Assembly (NCBI GenBank): GCA_022457065.1
Contig: JAJGBQ010000001.1
Location: 186,001-250,000, forward strand
DNA from: Curvularia sp. ZM96
Lineage: Eukaryota > Ascomycota > Dothideomycetes > Pleosporales > Pleosporaceae
DNA: 64,000 nt
Direction: 5' to 3'
Part shown: piece by piece, positions 35,766-46,650 of the stretch
How positions within the stretch are numbered: the stretch's first letter is position 1
Layout of the letters: the number at the start of each line of letters is the position of its first letter
Notes under the pieces: model-generated
Databases searched by the model: none
Seen by the model: only the letters and a program-made list of their open reading frames with translations
What the model was told of the DNA's origin: nothing
Made by a program: the position numbers and the translations under genes

Positions 35766-36052
35766 AAAGGGTGTAATGAGTGCGAAGCCACCATATCTAC
35801 TGGAGTGGACAGAATCTATATAGTCACTGTAGTGAGCACTTAGTAGGGAGATGTATGCTGAAAGTTGTGTTCTAGTGTTTGACATAGAAAAAGTAAGATA
35901 AGTCAGTGTTATCTGTCTTTTGCCTACCTCCCTCCTCTATCTCAGACAAGGTCTCATATACTATATAGTACTGAGCACGTGATGCCGTCAGGTGACACAA
36001 GTCACATGACTACATTTCCACCCAACGATACACTCTGTGCACTAGGCACAAT
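35766..36052 (+). repeat. Dispersed repeat, copy 2
   Basis: Second copy of the family, shared segments include GGAGTGGAC, GAGCACGTGA/AAGCACGTGA and the end CTGTGCACT(A/G)GGCACAATA-like. It lies just 3' of the minus-strand UstYa gene. Confidence 0.55.
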
Positions 36053-36151
36053 AGTTTCTATCAAAAACTCCTCATTTGGCCAGATCTCATAATCTCAACT
36101 TTACAAAAGCATATCTTAGAGGAATTCTCTCCAGACAATTGATTTAGCACA

Positions 36152-37164
36152 CTAGTCAAGGTTCCATTGTCTCCGAGGGACTGCTAGGCTACCATTGTAC
36201 CGGCTGCGGGTGTATTCTAAGAGGGTTTCGAATTTTCTGCAAGTGTGAACCTGAGCAGAATCCACATACAATTGATCTAGAACCGGCGAATATCTCGCTG
36301 GTGTAATGGTGCCACTGGCGGTGCACTGCAGCGTCTGCCGTATCTGCTCAATACAATGTGCTGTCCAAATTAGTAGAGTATAGGACATGTTTCAGACTGC
36401 GCTCACCATTATGCTCAATGCCCCCGTAATGATGTTCAGGGTAATACTCTGGGCTGAGTTGTTTTCTTAGCATGTCCTAGGTTATTTATATTAGTACTTA
36501 GTAAGTTAGTGTCCTGCTCTAAGACTCACAAGACAATGGAGAGTATGGAACACATCAAATCTGCGCAGCCTTTAGCATGATTCAATAATATGCAAGCCAT
36601 CTAATTTACCCCCCTGTATAACCTCCTTTGATATGGTCTCGATATTGCGCACGTCCAACGCCCCAGAGACTCTTGGCTTCGTCTTCAGAGATCGACCAGT
36701 AACGGGTATCCGTGATCAGTTTCCAGTTGTAATCAATTTCGGGGCTTGGTGTTCCAACATATATCGGGTTTTGAGGGTCCAGGTGGAGTACTTCTGTACC
36801 ATTGTCGAGGAAGGCCACATTACCGTCGAATCTTCTTTCATAGAGCTCAAAATTCTTCGACGGAACTAGATGAAACTATGAGCTAAATTCCCTAAGTGCC
36901 TTGTTGTGTTAAGAACATACAAACTTGTTCAGTTATGAAGCCGTGCTCGAATGTTCCCAGCTGACCTTCGCTAGCTGTCTGGCATGTATAGCAGTGCAGA
37001 GCAAAAGCATAAGCATAGGCGACACCAACTACCGAGCCAGAGATGCATGTCATAAGTAGGGAAACTATTGCGAGCCAGGGCCTGTCAAGCTCCCACCAGG
37101 TGGTTTTTCGTTTCTTGACGAATGCCTCATTGTCCTGGTTATTTGCGACTAGATTGGAGCTCAT
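36152..37164 (-). CDS. UstYa family (DUF3328) oxidase-like protein, copy 1
   Basis: Five exons (36921-37164, 36610-36865, 36530-36560, 36407-36476, 36152-36360) encode 269 residues. A short cytosolic N-terminus is followed by one membrane helix, WLAIVSLLMTCISGSVVGVA. The luminal domain has SKNFELYERRFDG and SPEIDYNWKLI. It also has the two family-defining HxxHC motifs: HTLHC in the tiny fourth-from-last exon and HNAHC across the last intron. The C-terminal HTCRKFETLLEY block follows. UstYa proteins are copper-dependent-like oxidases that form cyclic ethers or hydroxylate peptides in ustiloxin, phomopsin and cyclochlorotine biosynthesis. Its partner gene is divergent 1.6 kb away with the same exon phases, so they are paralogues. 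The MSSN start is chosen because it gives the normal short N-terminus. Confidence 0.9.
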
Positions 37165-38752
37165 TCTCGAAATTTGAGAGCGATGATGGCTGTGTAGAGT
37201 TGTGGGGTCATGGAGAGAGGCAGAATACAGACTGGATGGAGGACGGCCAGCACCAGCCGATAAGAGTGAAGGCAACTTCCGATGCCTCTAGACCGCGTCC
37301 GTGGATAACATTGCTAGACTAAATTCCGGGAGCAAAGTGAACTCCGTATGTAGGGAAATCCCAGTAACCTTTGGCATCCTACCCTGGTCTCAGGGTCCAG
37401 GGGAGATTAGATCTCGAGCAGACTGGGTCCCGTGCAGTGACTAGGTCCGGAACAATCTTAATAAGCTTTGGCCTACAACTACACCATTGGAGTCTTACGT
37501 CCAGGGTACTAGTTGCTGACTGTCATCTATGTACATACATGCCTGTTCGATGTCGATCTTCGCTTACAACATTTTTTTAGCCGTCATGACGGCGACTACA
37601 CAAGCGAGGACATGTCAGCAAACTAATATGTTTACGGCCTCGCTGAAGCAGAATAGGTAGTCCCGCTTCACGCATCGTAACGTCGGGAGTGATCGACAAG
37701 GTAAACCTTCCAACCAAGTGCCGGAGGTCGCGTCACTTCCCATGTACGTCATTTAGTAATCAGTGTCGAACGAATCGTAAAGGGACAGGGTTCGCATTGT
37801 GTTTCAGCCGACTTTGTATTCCGCCGTAGCAGATACCTATCTCATGATGCAATCACATCCAATGAGTGACCAGGCAAACAAATTGCACTAAAGACATTTT
37901 TCCGGTCGGCGACTTTTCTACAACTGCGAGGTACCGGCTACAAGTTACTCAGCCGGACAGGTGATAGGGCCACGAGACTCAAAGCAATTCGAAAGCAGGA
38001 GATTTGAGCAAGCAAGAAACAACAGAGGATTTGGGATACGTATATTGGGATAGATGAGAAATCCAGAAAAAGACCAATTTGACTGTTTGTTGCACCATAT
38101 ACACCGTGCCTGCCTTGGCAAGCCATGTATAATGATACATGCATTGGATAGGACTCGCCTTGAATATTTCAAGACTGCCTGGCCACGTTTGAACCTCTTG
38201 GAGTGATCTATCCTCATTCTGCCTGAACCATCATTATTTTGTCTGTAATCAACGGATGGAGGCTGATGTATGAGTATGTAAAAATTGAAGTAGTATCAGT
38301 TACCTAGCTGGCCTTTGGGTATGCGCAGGCATTATAGTGGGGGTCTGAGAAGCTAGCTGAGAAGCCGTTACGGCTCCCAGCTCCCCCCACTATACTAATC
38401 ATCCCACAGGACCGTAGTCCAATGAACACGTGAAATATGTATGGTCAAACCCTGGTCAACATATACAAGCATGCCAGCCACATCCCTCACTCGCTTCATA
38501 TAAGCTACACTCGCGGAAAGCTTGTTTATCTCTTCATCTTTCTAGGCTCCGGGTATTTTCTTTTGTTCCGAAAGTCTCTTTCAATCTCCGGCTCACCTAC
38601 ATGAATAACATCCTTGTATCAAGGAATGACCCGCTTTATGCATCGTATACCCATCCCCATTACCAACAATGGAGATCTCGAATGCAAGTCCATACGCGTT
38701 TTTCAATCTCGGTTTTGGGCATCGCCGTTCAATCTCTTCAGCATTTCCAAAT
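37165..38752. promoter_or_regulatory. Bidirectional promoter between the two UstYa genes
   Basis: 1.6 kb between divergent starts, without a credible coding exon. Contains a CCGGCT/AGCCGG inverted pair at about 37933-37955 and the hairpin at 38333-38394, both rich in CGG/CCG half-sites of the kind bound by Zn2Cys6 regulators. Confidence 0.5.
38333..38394. promoter_or_regulatory. Inverted repeat with a 13-bp perfect palindrome
   Basis: Outer arms TATAGTGGGG and CCCCACTATA pair, and the centre AGCCGTTACGGCT (38363-38375) is a perfect palindrome holding CCG-N3-CGG. It may be an operator for the Zn2Cys6 factor encoded nearby, or the remains of a small inverted-repeat transposon. Confidence 0.45.
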
Positions 38753-39811
38753 ATGAAGCACAACTACAATGTTGTCCCGCAGGCCGACTCGTCAGAACAC
38801 ATACCTCAACGAATTCCGCACTTTAGATTCACAGCAAAAACAGTCTTGTTCATCAGAGTTCTGGTTGTTTTGACTTTGCTGCTCGTGGGAGTTGCCATTG
38901 GTGCCAACACGTCTTCCAAGGCCTTTGCGTTGCGAGGTTGCGCAAAAGCTTCCGTTTCTCCATTCGGAACCTATCAGACGGGATTTAATACAGAGTTCTT
39001 ATGTTTGTATCTGCGCATATCTGAATGTTCATCGTCCTAATTACGTAGGTAGTACCGCCTAGTAAAATTTCGCTCGAAGTTCTCAAGTTCAGCGGTAATC
39101 CATTTTTCCTGCCCAACGGGACGGAAGTCATTCAACTCGATCCACGAGCACAAGTCTACACGGGTAGTCCATCTAGTGAGATAGATGAGGCCTGGGACGA
39201 GCTTCTGCATGGCAGATATTTCAACATCTCAGAGGCCGAAGCACAGAAACTTTGGGGAGAAAAGTACAATGATTATCGTGATCCGCATACAGGCGGCTTC
39301 ATAGGAGGGTATGAAACGGCTTCCTAAGCAGTGAGTCGGCATGCACTAATTATGCTGAAGATTCGATGTCTTCCATGGTTTGCATTGCCTGGTAAGGATA
39401 CATGCGTCCCCTTTATGTGAGAGAAATCCAGTGCTGATGATAACACAGAACCAAATACGAAGAGCCCTTAGTCCTGACTACTATCCGCGAACGTTTCTAC
39501 ATGGACAAGAACATGACTGTATGTGCAATCTGTGATTTTGGCTAGTCTTTTTTTCTTCATACTAAGACACCATAGGGCATTGTATTAACCATATCAGACA
39601 ACTTTTGCAGTGCTCTAGTGTTGCCAGCATCATACCGTCACTTTATCGGCCAGCGATCGGTAAACAGTATTCAGATGCAGGCCAACCGCACGTGTGTCGT
39701 AACTGGGATAGAATACAAACGTATACACGCCAGCGTTACGATAGTAGCGAAGATAGCTCTGAGGTCATGCGGACAGGTAGCAGTAAAAAAGCTTTAAATA
39801 GAATCAAGTAG
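38753..39811 (+). CDS. UstYa family (DUF3328) oxidase-like protein, copy 2
   Basis: Five exons (38753-39002, 39053-39308, 39361-39391, 39449-39518, 39576-39811) encode about 280 residues. Exons 2, 3 and 4 are 256, 31 and 70 nt, identical in length to copy 1, with the same phases. One membrane helix, VLFIRVLVVLTLLLVGVAIGA, precedes PPSKISLEVLKF, SSEIDEAWDELL, the HGLHC motif, HDWHC across the last intron, and HVCRNWDRIQTY. Both HxxHC motifs are intact, so it should be active. The first donor is a weak GTTTGT, so that junction is the least certain. UstYa pairs (UstYa/UstYb) commonly work together on one peptide, which fits this divergent pair. Start taken as the MKHNYN methionine, leaving a normal short N-terminus before the helix. 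Confidence 0.88.
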
Positions 39812-41052
39812 AGAAAGAGAGTTTATAAGATCTACTTTTAAGGTCTAGCATATGGAATATCGTCCTAACTCTTCTTCGTATTATCTAGTGGGCACCTAAT
39901 ATTAGCCCCGTATTGCTGTAAAAAGGTGGGACATGGGACCGGGGGAGGGCAGAGGGATTGTTCTCTAGCCATTTGCAAATCTAAGGTAAAAGGCAGAGCG
40001 TAAAGCGCAAAGAAAAGGACACCAAACCAAGGAAGGGTCAGAAGGCAAGGATTGAACCTTCTGTTAGCAGCTGAAATCCTTTCGGTGCAGCTCTGCGATG
40101 CTATTTCGGGTTTATCCAGGAAACACGCTTAGGTAGACTGTATCTGTTAATACATACAAAATCTTTCTGTTGATAGTAGCTACCTCTCTACCGATTAGTC
40201 TCTTGTATCCTAGCCATTACTCCCTGAGCATAGCCCCTTACGCCTTCGAGGGTTTAAAGGGTCCTAACAGGGTTGATATTTTCCGGTTCTACGAAGAGAG
40301 GGGTAGATTTAGGTCTTACATAAACTAAGTTTATGCCGGTCTTACCTACCCCTGCCTATATGCAATTTCAAAAGTAAAAATTCCATAGCCAAACTTTAAG
40401 TGAGATACATATGGCACTAAGTAAGTATTAGGTCTAGAAGATGCACATCAACTCCGAACGGCTAGCATCAGGTCCCGATACTAAGCATCAAGTCTACATG
40501 ATAAGCATTAGCTTCGTATGATAAGCTTCAGCTAGGACTAGCAGATAAGCAAAGAAAAGCTGGTATTCCGTTAAATACGGGTCATGGTCCCTGGCCTTAG
40601 ACAGGGCACAGAGAAATAGGACCGCTTATGATGCTTCCTACTTGTCAGCTACAATAATGTCTCAATGTACCTTCCCTTCTACGGCACGTTCAGCTTCCCT
40701 TATCTGGATTGGATAATTCTACTGGTAGAAGCACTAATAAACTTCTGGAGCGGTTGTGAAATACGAGGGATTGAATCGGACCTTCAATCTCCAACTCGAT
40801 GTAAGTGTGCTACGAACTAGTCCAATCCAGTCGAAGCCGATCACCCCTCAAGTTCCAAACACAATTAACTCCAGGAACTTTGCGGAGGGCGTAGTGCATT
40901 GATACCATGATGGTCACGATATCGATCTGAATCTAACTCCAAATTGGTGAAACCAAATAGAGCTTGAGCTCTCTAGAAAGTTCATATATAAATCTGGTCA
41001 TGGTCTTCTTCATACGCATCAGATACTGTCTTCTGCCATACATCTTTGCGGA
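39812..41052. other. Intergenic region with a 20-bp minisatellite
   Basis: 1.24 kb upstream of the Zn2Cys6 gene. No coding exon recognised. Holds the tandem repeat at 40464-40547. Confidence 0.45.
40464..40547. repeat. Imperfect 20-bp tandem repeat, four units
   Basis: Units start AGCATCAGG, AGCATCAAG, AGCATTAGC and AGCTTCAGC; the first three are exactly 20 bp, the last 24 bp. Confidence 0.65.
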
Positions 41053-43528
41053 ATGGATTTCAATTACCAACATTCTCAGAATTATGCCACGTCCAGTCTA
41101 ATACAGACTAGCGAGGTTATATATAAGAGACGGCCTGGTGCGTGCGAGAACTGCAGGCTAAAGAAAACTAAATGTACGTAACTTGGCTTTAGGAAGACGT
41201 AGAAAGTGTGCTGGTGATAGATGTACGTGGCCTGATGCGTAATAGGTGATGGCGGATATCCGGAATGCCAAAAATGCCAGGTGGGTTGTCCATGTCAGCG
41301 TGCAGTCAATTTACTAAAATCTTACAATACTCATAGGTAAACGGACTGTTGTGTCGTTATTTGCCTTCACGGAAGCGTGGAAGGCTTCCTGGGAATTCTC
41401 GATCCTCAACTAGCGGAGCATGTGACACCAATCCGGTGGCTTGTCAGGCAGAAGCCTATTGTGAACCCCCAACGCTGTCATACGCAACCACAGACTTCGA
41501 CTCTTCGCCTCAAAGTTCCGAAACTTCACATGAAGCAGTAACAACGCCCAACGATCTCGATAGGCAGCTGGATCACTGGTCGACCGACTTCTGGAATGAC
41601 TTGCCATGCCAAGGCTTCACATGTTTAGACACGCCGAGTTCCATGACGCACGCGTCAGAAGGGTCCATGCTATTCGACCTCACCCTTCAACTAAGTCCTG
41701 TAGGTCATGTGAGCATTGAAAACTTCCCAAAGCCATATGCTAATGTTTATAAGGAAATTGTCGCCTGTATTAGAGAAGATGCAGCCCTTGGGTCTATAGA
41801 TACAAATGCTATCAATGGACTCTGGGATTCAGAAGCTTCGCCACCTGTAAAGAGACCCTCATTAATAGTTCTCGATACCACAAAAGTCTTGGTTGCCCAG
41901 ATGCAGTCGCATGCGGTTAGTAGTGAAGAAATACAAGCAGTCCTTATAGATTTGCTGAATCATGTCGATGCTCGGGGTTACAACAAGAAACGAACTACAT
42001 GCCCGGATGCAACCACTAAGTTCCTGAAAGATGTAACACGGGGTAAGAACATACCCAACCCCGTGATGAATATCAAAATCCTAATTCTCCGTCTAGCAGC
42101 AATCGCTAATCACAATCTGTAAATACGACTCATCTAACATGCAATCACTTACTTACTCCTGCTATAGAGGTCAGGGACTCGTCGAAGAAGCAGATTTTGT
42201 GGAATGTTTCGATGAAATCACCCTCCGCGGCGTATGTGATCCCACGAAGTCTTGCCTGGTCCACTCCTTGATAGCTTTGGCTTTCACTGGGCAATTCGCG
42301 CCGCCAAGCATCTCCAATCGGGCTGATCACAGTCTTGCGGTTCTGCATTACGACAAAGCCATAGCCGAAGCAAATGAATGGCGCCGCACCGGAAGCTCCA
42401 TTTTTATGTTCAAGGTTCGTTGTGTGTCAATGGTACTCTTGCTCCTTCAACTAACAAACAGCACTAGGCTCTTGTGATCATGGTAAAAAAAGTCAACAGA
42501 CAATGATTCGAGAGAAAAATACTTATATATAACTCTTACAGGTCGAGGCTTCGCGATATATCGATCCCAGTGACACAGATTTACTACTGCAGGATGCTGT
42601 GGCTATTTCCCAGCGTCTAAACCTCGAGTCTCCGGAATCGTGCGGAACGGCAACATCTTGTAATTCAGAGAAAAAAAGCTGTCAAGTTTCTTTTTGGCAT
42701 TTATATGCTTTGGAGAAACCTTACCGCTGGAGGCTCGGGCAAGTATCGGTTCGTAGGGGACGAACTCCCAAAAAACGCCTTCGTAGTGTTGACGGATATG
42801 ATTGCAGTTTTTAAACGACGACTTCATCCACCACCGGCCTCAGTTTACAGCATGCGACTCTGACATGAGAGATGACACCAGAATCGCGCTGCGGTTTGCA
42901 ATGGTTGTATCAACCATGTCTTCAGATCTTTACAGTCGAGAAGCAGCATCACTGAATGGCCCAGAGCTGGCTAGAGCTCTTGAGAGATCAAAAGCACTCA
43001 TTAACGATTGGTATGCAGATGCAATGCACGCATTCTCAACGACTACGCTACCAGGACGTCAAGCCGTGCATCTTCAATACTATGAGCTCTTGCTTAGCAT
43101 GCATCGCCGAATGCTTCAGAGTGACACGTGCCAGGGTATATATGAGGGTAGCGTCAGGGCCGTGGCTACAGCTGCGCTTCGAGTACTCGAGGAGCTTGCG
43201 GTCGATGTGGACCCATCACAGGCGGCTATGGACAGGTTAGACTCAGCCTAAACCAATACGAACTTAACTCTGGTTAAAGTGACTAACTTGCGATCGTAGG
43301 GTTGTTCTGGGCGCTGTTATATCCGCCTTCTGTATCGTCTCGATATCAGCCCACCTTTTCTCAGATGGTATTACCGTTCTACACCGTATGGGGTCCGCAC
43401 TAGGGTTCTTGGCACGAGTTTCGACTTCCTCACCCTTTCCACTAGACAAGTTGGATCATGTATTTCGGTTAGCGGAGGAACGAATACAGCAGCAGAGGGG
43501 TTGCGCTGGAGTGCCAGTTGTTAAGTAA
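41053..43528 (+). CDS. Zn2Cys6 fungal transcription factor
   Basis: Seven exons (41053-41173, 41246-41280, 41337-42042, 42170-42414, 42542-42742, 42808-43235, 43300-43528) join in frame to 654 residues. The binuclear zinc cluster spans the first two introns: CENCRLKKTKC, DGGYPECQKC, then a final Cys after QVNGLL, giving C-x2-C-x6-C-x6-C-x2-C-x6-C. A basic linker YLPSRKRGR follows. The rest matches the fungal-specific middle homology region: LIALAFTGQF, AISQRLNL, FWHLYALEKPYRWRLGQ and ELLLSMHRRML. Exon 1 to 2 was found by the zinc-finger spacing, as no long open frame covers it. Lying beside the UstYa pair, it is the probable local regulator of that gene group and may bind the CCG/CGG palindromes in their shared promoter (inference). 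Confidence 0.87.
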
Positions 43529-43813
43529 TCTATGCGGTCTTTCAATAGCACTCAAGTCTTGCTTGTTGCCAAAAGTATGCAATCAACACCAGGATGGTGC
43601 TGAGAATTGATGAAATACTCGCGACACCTGTCCTTTGGACATACTCATAGAGAAGGAAGAAGGTGAAGAAAAAGCACAGCGAGAAACAGAAGCGTTCCCA
43701 TCCGTGGTTATTCTCACCACCACAGTTGTGTCTCAGTTATCTATTGACCATCAGCCTGAAGCTGGCAAACCAACAAAGTCTACCCCATCGCTAATCCAAT
43801 TTAGCCTTGTTCC

Positions 43814-44300
43814 TCACTTGTGCTTCGATTGCCAAATCTTGTACAAGTAAGTGTATTCCCGATTAGAAAGACCCTGATACTGAAGACAAGCATCTCCACA
43901 TGCAAATGGAATTGGGCCTCCAGCGTTCGCATTCGTGAACCAAGGCGCCACTGCGATGCATGTGTACGGGACATTGTCGGTCTTAACACCTACCAGTATC
44001 TTTGGTTAACAAGAACAAAAACACTTCCGGGGGGATAAAGAACGCACTTTTGGTTTTTCCATTCGCGTTGATAGTTAAAGTCTTTCCCTTCAAGTCGTTG
44101 CAACAGTCGTCGAAATTGTGCTGGGGGACTCCCTTTGGCGCTTTTCCACACGGAAACGCATTGGCGCCGCGTGCAACTTCAAGACGAGAGATGTAGACTG
44201 ATGCATCCATCTCACCACGTGGGATATGCTGATCGATAGCTGGCATGATACCCGTAAGGACTGCTCCGCCTATAAAAGTTGCAAGACCGAACCAAGGCAT
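43814..44300 (-). CDS. Small secreted cysteine-containing protein, unknown family
   Basis: Two exons (44048-44300, 43814-43989) with a 58-nt GTGCGT..TAG intron give 142 residues. The start is the ATG at 44300; further upstream the frame has only TTG. The N-terminus MPWFGLATFIGGAVLTG is hydrophobic and reads as a signal peptide. Six cysteines follow, including a CC pair (FDDCCND) and FACGDACLQ near the C-terminus. There is no repeated core with Kex2 sites, so it does not look like a dikaritin-type RiPP precursor even though UstYa genes are near. I do not recognise the family. The second exon depends on my choice of splice sites; without that intron the protein stops after about 105 residues. 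Confidence 0.6.
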
Positions 44301-45008
44301 AGTTTTCGAAAACAAATATATATATAGGTGCTGAGTAAAGGTGCGAAGTCAAGGAATGAGGTAAGACATCACTGCGTAGATGATTGGAATCTATCTTTGG
44401 GGTGTTTTTAACCGCAATATATACACCTAGGTGTCTCTCTGAATACGCCACTAACGTCTCTACTCCAGAGCATCCAGAAGGCGATACTGCGTAGCTGCTG
44501 CCAATGCCACTCCACCCTGGTACTCGGGTCTCTTCACACTAGTACTCGAATCACACGAAACAGGTATTCCGGTCGCTTTACACTAGTACCTGGATCACAC
44601 GGGCCTGGTACTCGGGTCCAAATTACGAGCGACGCCAGGGAAATAGGAAGGGAAACAACGTTCAGGATATCCTAATCCACTAGTTCCACCCCATTCTACG
44701 TCTTATTGTAGTTGTAATTTTGTAGATCAAATCTGTGTCCCTTCAGTAAGAGGGGTGTAAACAAGTTCCTGGAGCGATTTCATCCTGTCACCAGTGATGC
44801 CTTAATTTGTGATTAATATAGTTGTGTGAAGTTCCGACGTCATAGTATGCGCCTGTGATCAAGTCATACTGTGATGAGCAAGGTATACAGCTGTTGTGTC
44901 TAGATACCCGAAAAATCGATCCGAGGCAGCAACACTACTTGAGTATCACTCTTCAGGCACATCAAACTCAAGTGCATTCTCCATTACCTTTCTTTTTCTT
45001 CACTCGCA
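44301..45008. other. Intergenic region with a 44-bp tandem repeat
   Basis: Divergent gap between the small secreted protein and the acyltransferase. A TATA-like ATATATATAGG stretch at 44317-44327 lies just upstream of the secreted-protein ATG, too close to be a standard TATA box. Confidence 0.4.
44517..44619. repeat. 44-bp tandem repeat, 2.3 copies
   Basis: Two 44-bp units (44517-44560, 44561-44604) and a partial third start CTGGTACTCGGG or CAGGTATTCCGG and share CACTAGTAC and ATCACACG. Confidence 0.7.
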
Positions 45009-46240
45009 ATGGGCTATCTAATACCAATTCTCTATCACACTCTAGCCGCAATACTCCTGATCAGCGGCGCATACCACCCTCCCAAACATAAACACCTGCT
45101 CCTCAGCCTCACAACCACACTGCTCTCCCTAGCCCTCTACTCAACGCATCAAATGCCGCCAACAGCCGGCCTGAATTTCTTCTTCGGGATGCTCCAGATC
45201 GTGACTCTTGTCAACAGTCCATTCATTCTGAACGCCGACATTACATCGATCAAACTTCAGGAAGAAGAAGAAGAAGAAGAAGAAGAAGAAGAAGAAGAAG
45301 AAGAAGAAGAAGAAGAAGAAGCCAGCTTAGCAATGCCTATAACAACGAAGTTGCATCTAGCCTACAAAGTGTACAACAATCCCCGCATGCTACCAATAAA
45401 CCATCGCGTCCCTCGAAAACCCGCCAACCTACCACTTTTCCTTCACGCCGCCTTTTTCAAAGCCCTGCGCTCCCTCGCACTAGAAGCATCCATACGGACA
45501 CTCGCCTCCATCATCATGAACTCGCGTTCCGCCGCCGACTTTTCCTCGGACAAGGAAAGATTTCTCGGGCGTTTTTGATCGGTGATGGTGGTGGAGAAAT
45601 GGCGCTAGTAGTACAAGAGGTAGTACCAGTGCGACTGTTCGTCTCACTAGCTTGGATAGGCATGTCGATCAGCAGGCTCGACTTGCTTCATGTTCTTTTC
45701 TCCGTCTTTTTCGTTGCTATTCTGCAACTGGACTGTCCGGAGGAGTGGCCGCCGCTATTCGGTAACCTAGCGGATGCGTATACATTGCAGAGGTTTTGGG
45801 GTAGGATGTGGCATACGTTGGCGACTGGGGCGACGGTCAAATTGGCGCGAAAAGGTGTCCGGGCGGTCACGGTTTTCCGTCGTCGTCTACCGGATATGGC
45901 GCAGAAGTCTCTCGTCTCATTTGTGGTGTTTACCTTCTCGGGAATCGCGCATGCGGTAGTTGCCATGTGCATTGGTGAGGCGGCACCGGTACGTGATCTC
46001 TATTTCTTCTGGGGGTGCTACGTTGGCGTGAGTCTTGAGATTCTATTTTCAAGGGTCGTACGGCGTATGATGTCGTTTATGTCGCCTATTTGGCTTGAAC
46101 TATGTCAAAGGCATATTGGCTCGTCTAGGTGGCCTGTATTGTTCAACCGTGTAATAGGCTATCTTTGGGTCGCCACTTTTTTCTTCTGGCTGACACCACG
46201 CTACATGTACCCTAACATTCAAGCTGAAATGTTGAAGTAG
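45009..46240 (+). CDS. Wax-synthase-like membrane O-acyltransferase (MBOAT), frame interrupted
   Basis: Multi-pass membrane protein of the fungal wax synthase-like family (MBOAT_2). The C-terminal half has the family signature EEWPPLFGNLADAYTLQRFWGRMWH and the FSGIAHA block with the likely catalytic His, plus several hydrophobic helices. The family esterifies alcohols with acyl-CoA, and members act in several terpenoid clusters. The reading frame breaks at about 45570-45578 in a run of five T. Either a one-base shift there makes this a pseudogene or sequence error, or a 47-nt intron (45571-45617, weak GTTTTT donor) restores frame. The N-terminal half also holds a 20-Glu tract from a (GAA)20 repeat (45261-45320) that the family does not need. 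Role with the UstYa group is only suggested by position. Confidence 0.7.
45261..45320 (+). repeat. (GAA)20 microsatellite inside the acyltransferase gene
   Basis: Sixty bases of pure GAA, coding for about 20 consecutive glutamates. Confidence 0.95.
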
Positions 46241-46650
46241 AAGGTATTTGCGACTAGAAGGCCGATTCTTTCATGGACACATATACTACGCACACACTAA
46301 TCCATACCACACATGTACCTGCACACACACTAATAGAATTACTGCCATCCTACAAGAACAATCGAGAGCCTATTCTCCTTGACAGAGGAGGAAAAAGAAA
46401 AAGAGGAAGGTGGAATTGTAAGAACATAGGAAAAACAAGAAGAGAGAATAAAGAAATCTACTAAGAAAAAAGAATCATGACCGAGATGTCTCTCACCAGG
46501 TCAAACCGCCATACTCCGTGTGCCCATCTTGCCTTGCTTAATCCAAACCCAAAATAAGAGCCCGCTCATCCAAAACCTCTTTTCTCATGTCCTCTCTCCT
46601 ACTCCCATACTTTTCCTCCTCAAACTAAACCGTCGTCGAGGCCCACCCTC
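46241..46650. other. Convergent intergenic region
   Basis: Boundary between accessory island and housekeeping genes. A-rich and CA-rich tracts; nothing else seen. Confidence 0.5.

Noticed and set aside
40030..40110. tRNA-like segment (GGTTCAATCC on the minus strand)
   Set aside because: The T-loop-like string is not flanked by a correct 5-bp stem, and no acceptor stem or full cloverleaf can be drawn.
36152..44300. Dikaritin-type RiPP precursor expected beside UstYa genes
   Set aside because: I looked for a secreted protein with repeated cores between Lys-Arg sites in this interval and found none; the two small secreted proteins lack repeats.
44517..44619. Regular repeats resembling a CRISPR array
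   Set aside because: Units are directly adjacent with no spacers, only 2.3 copies, in a fungal nuclear genome. It is an ordinary minisatellite.
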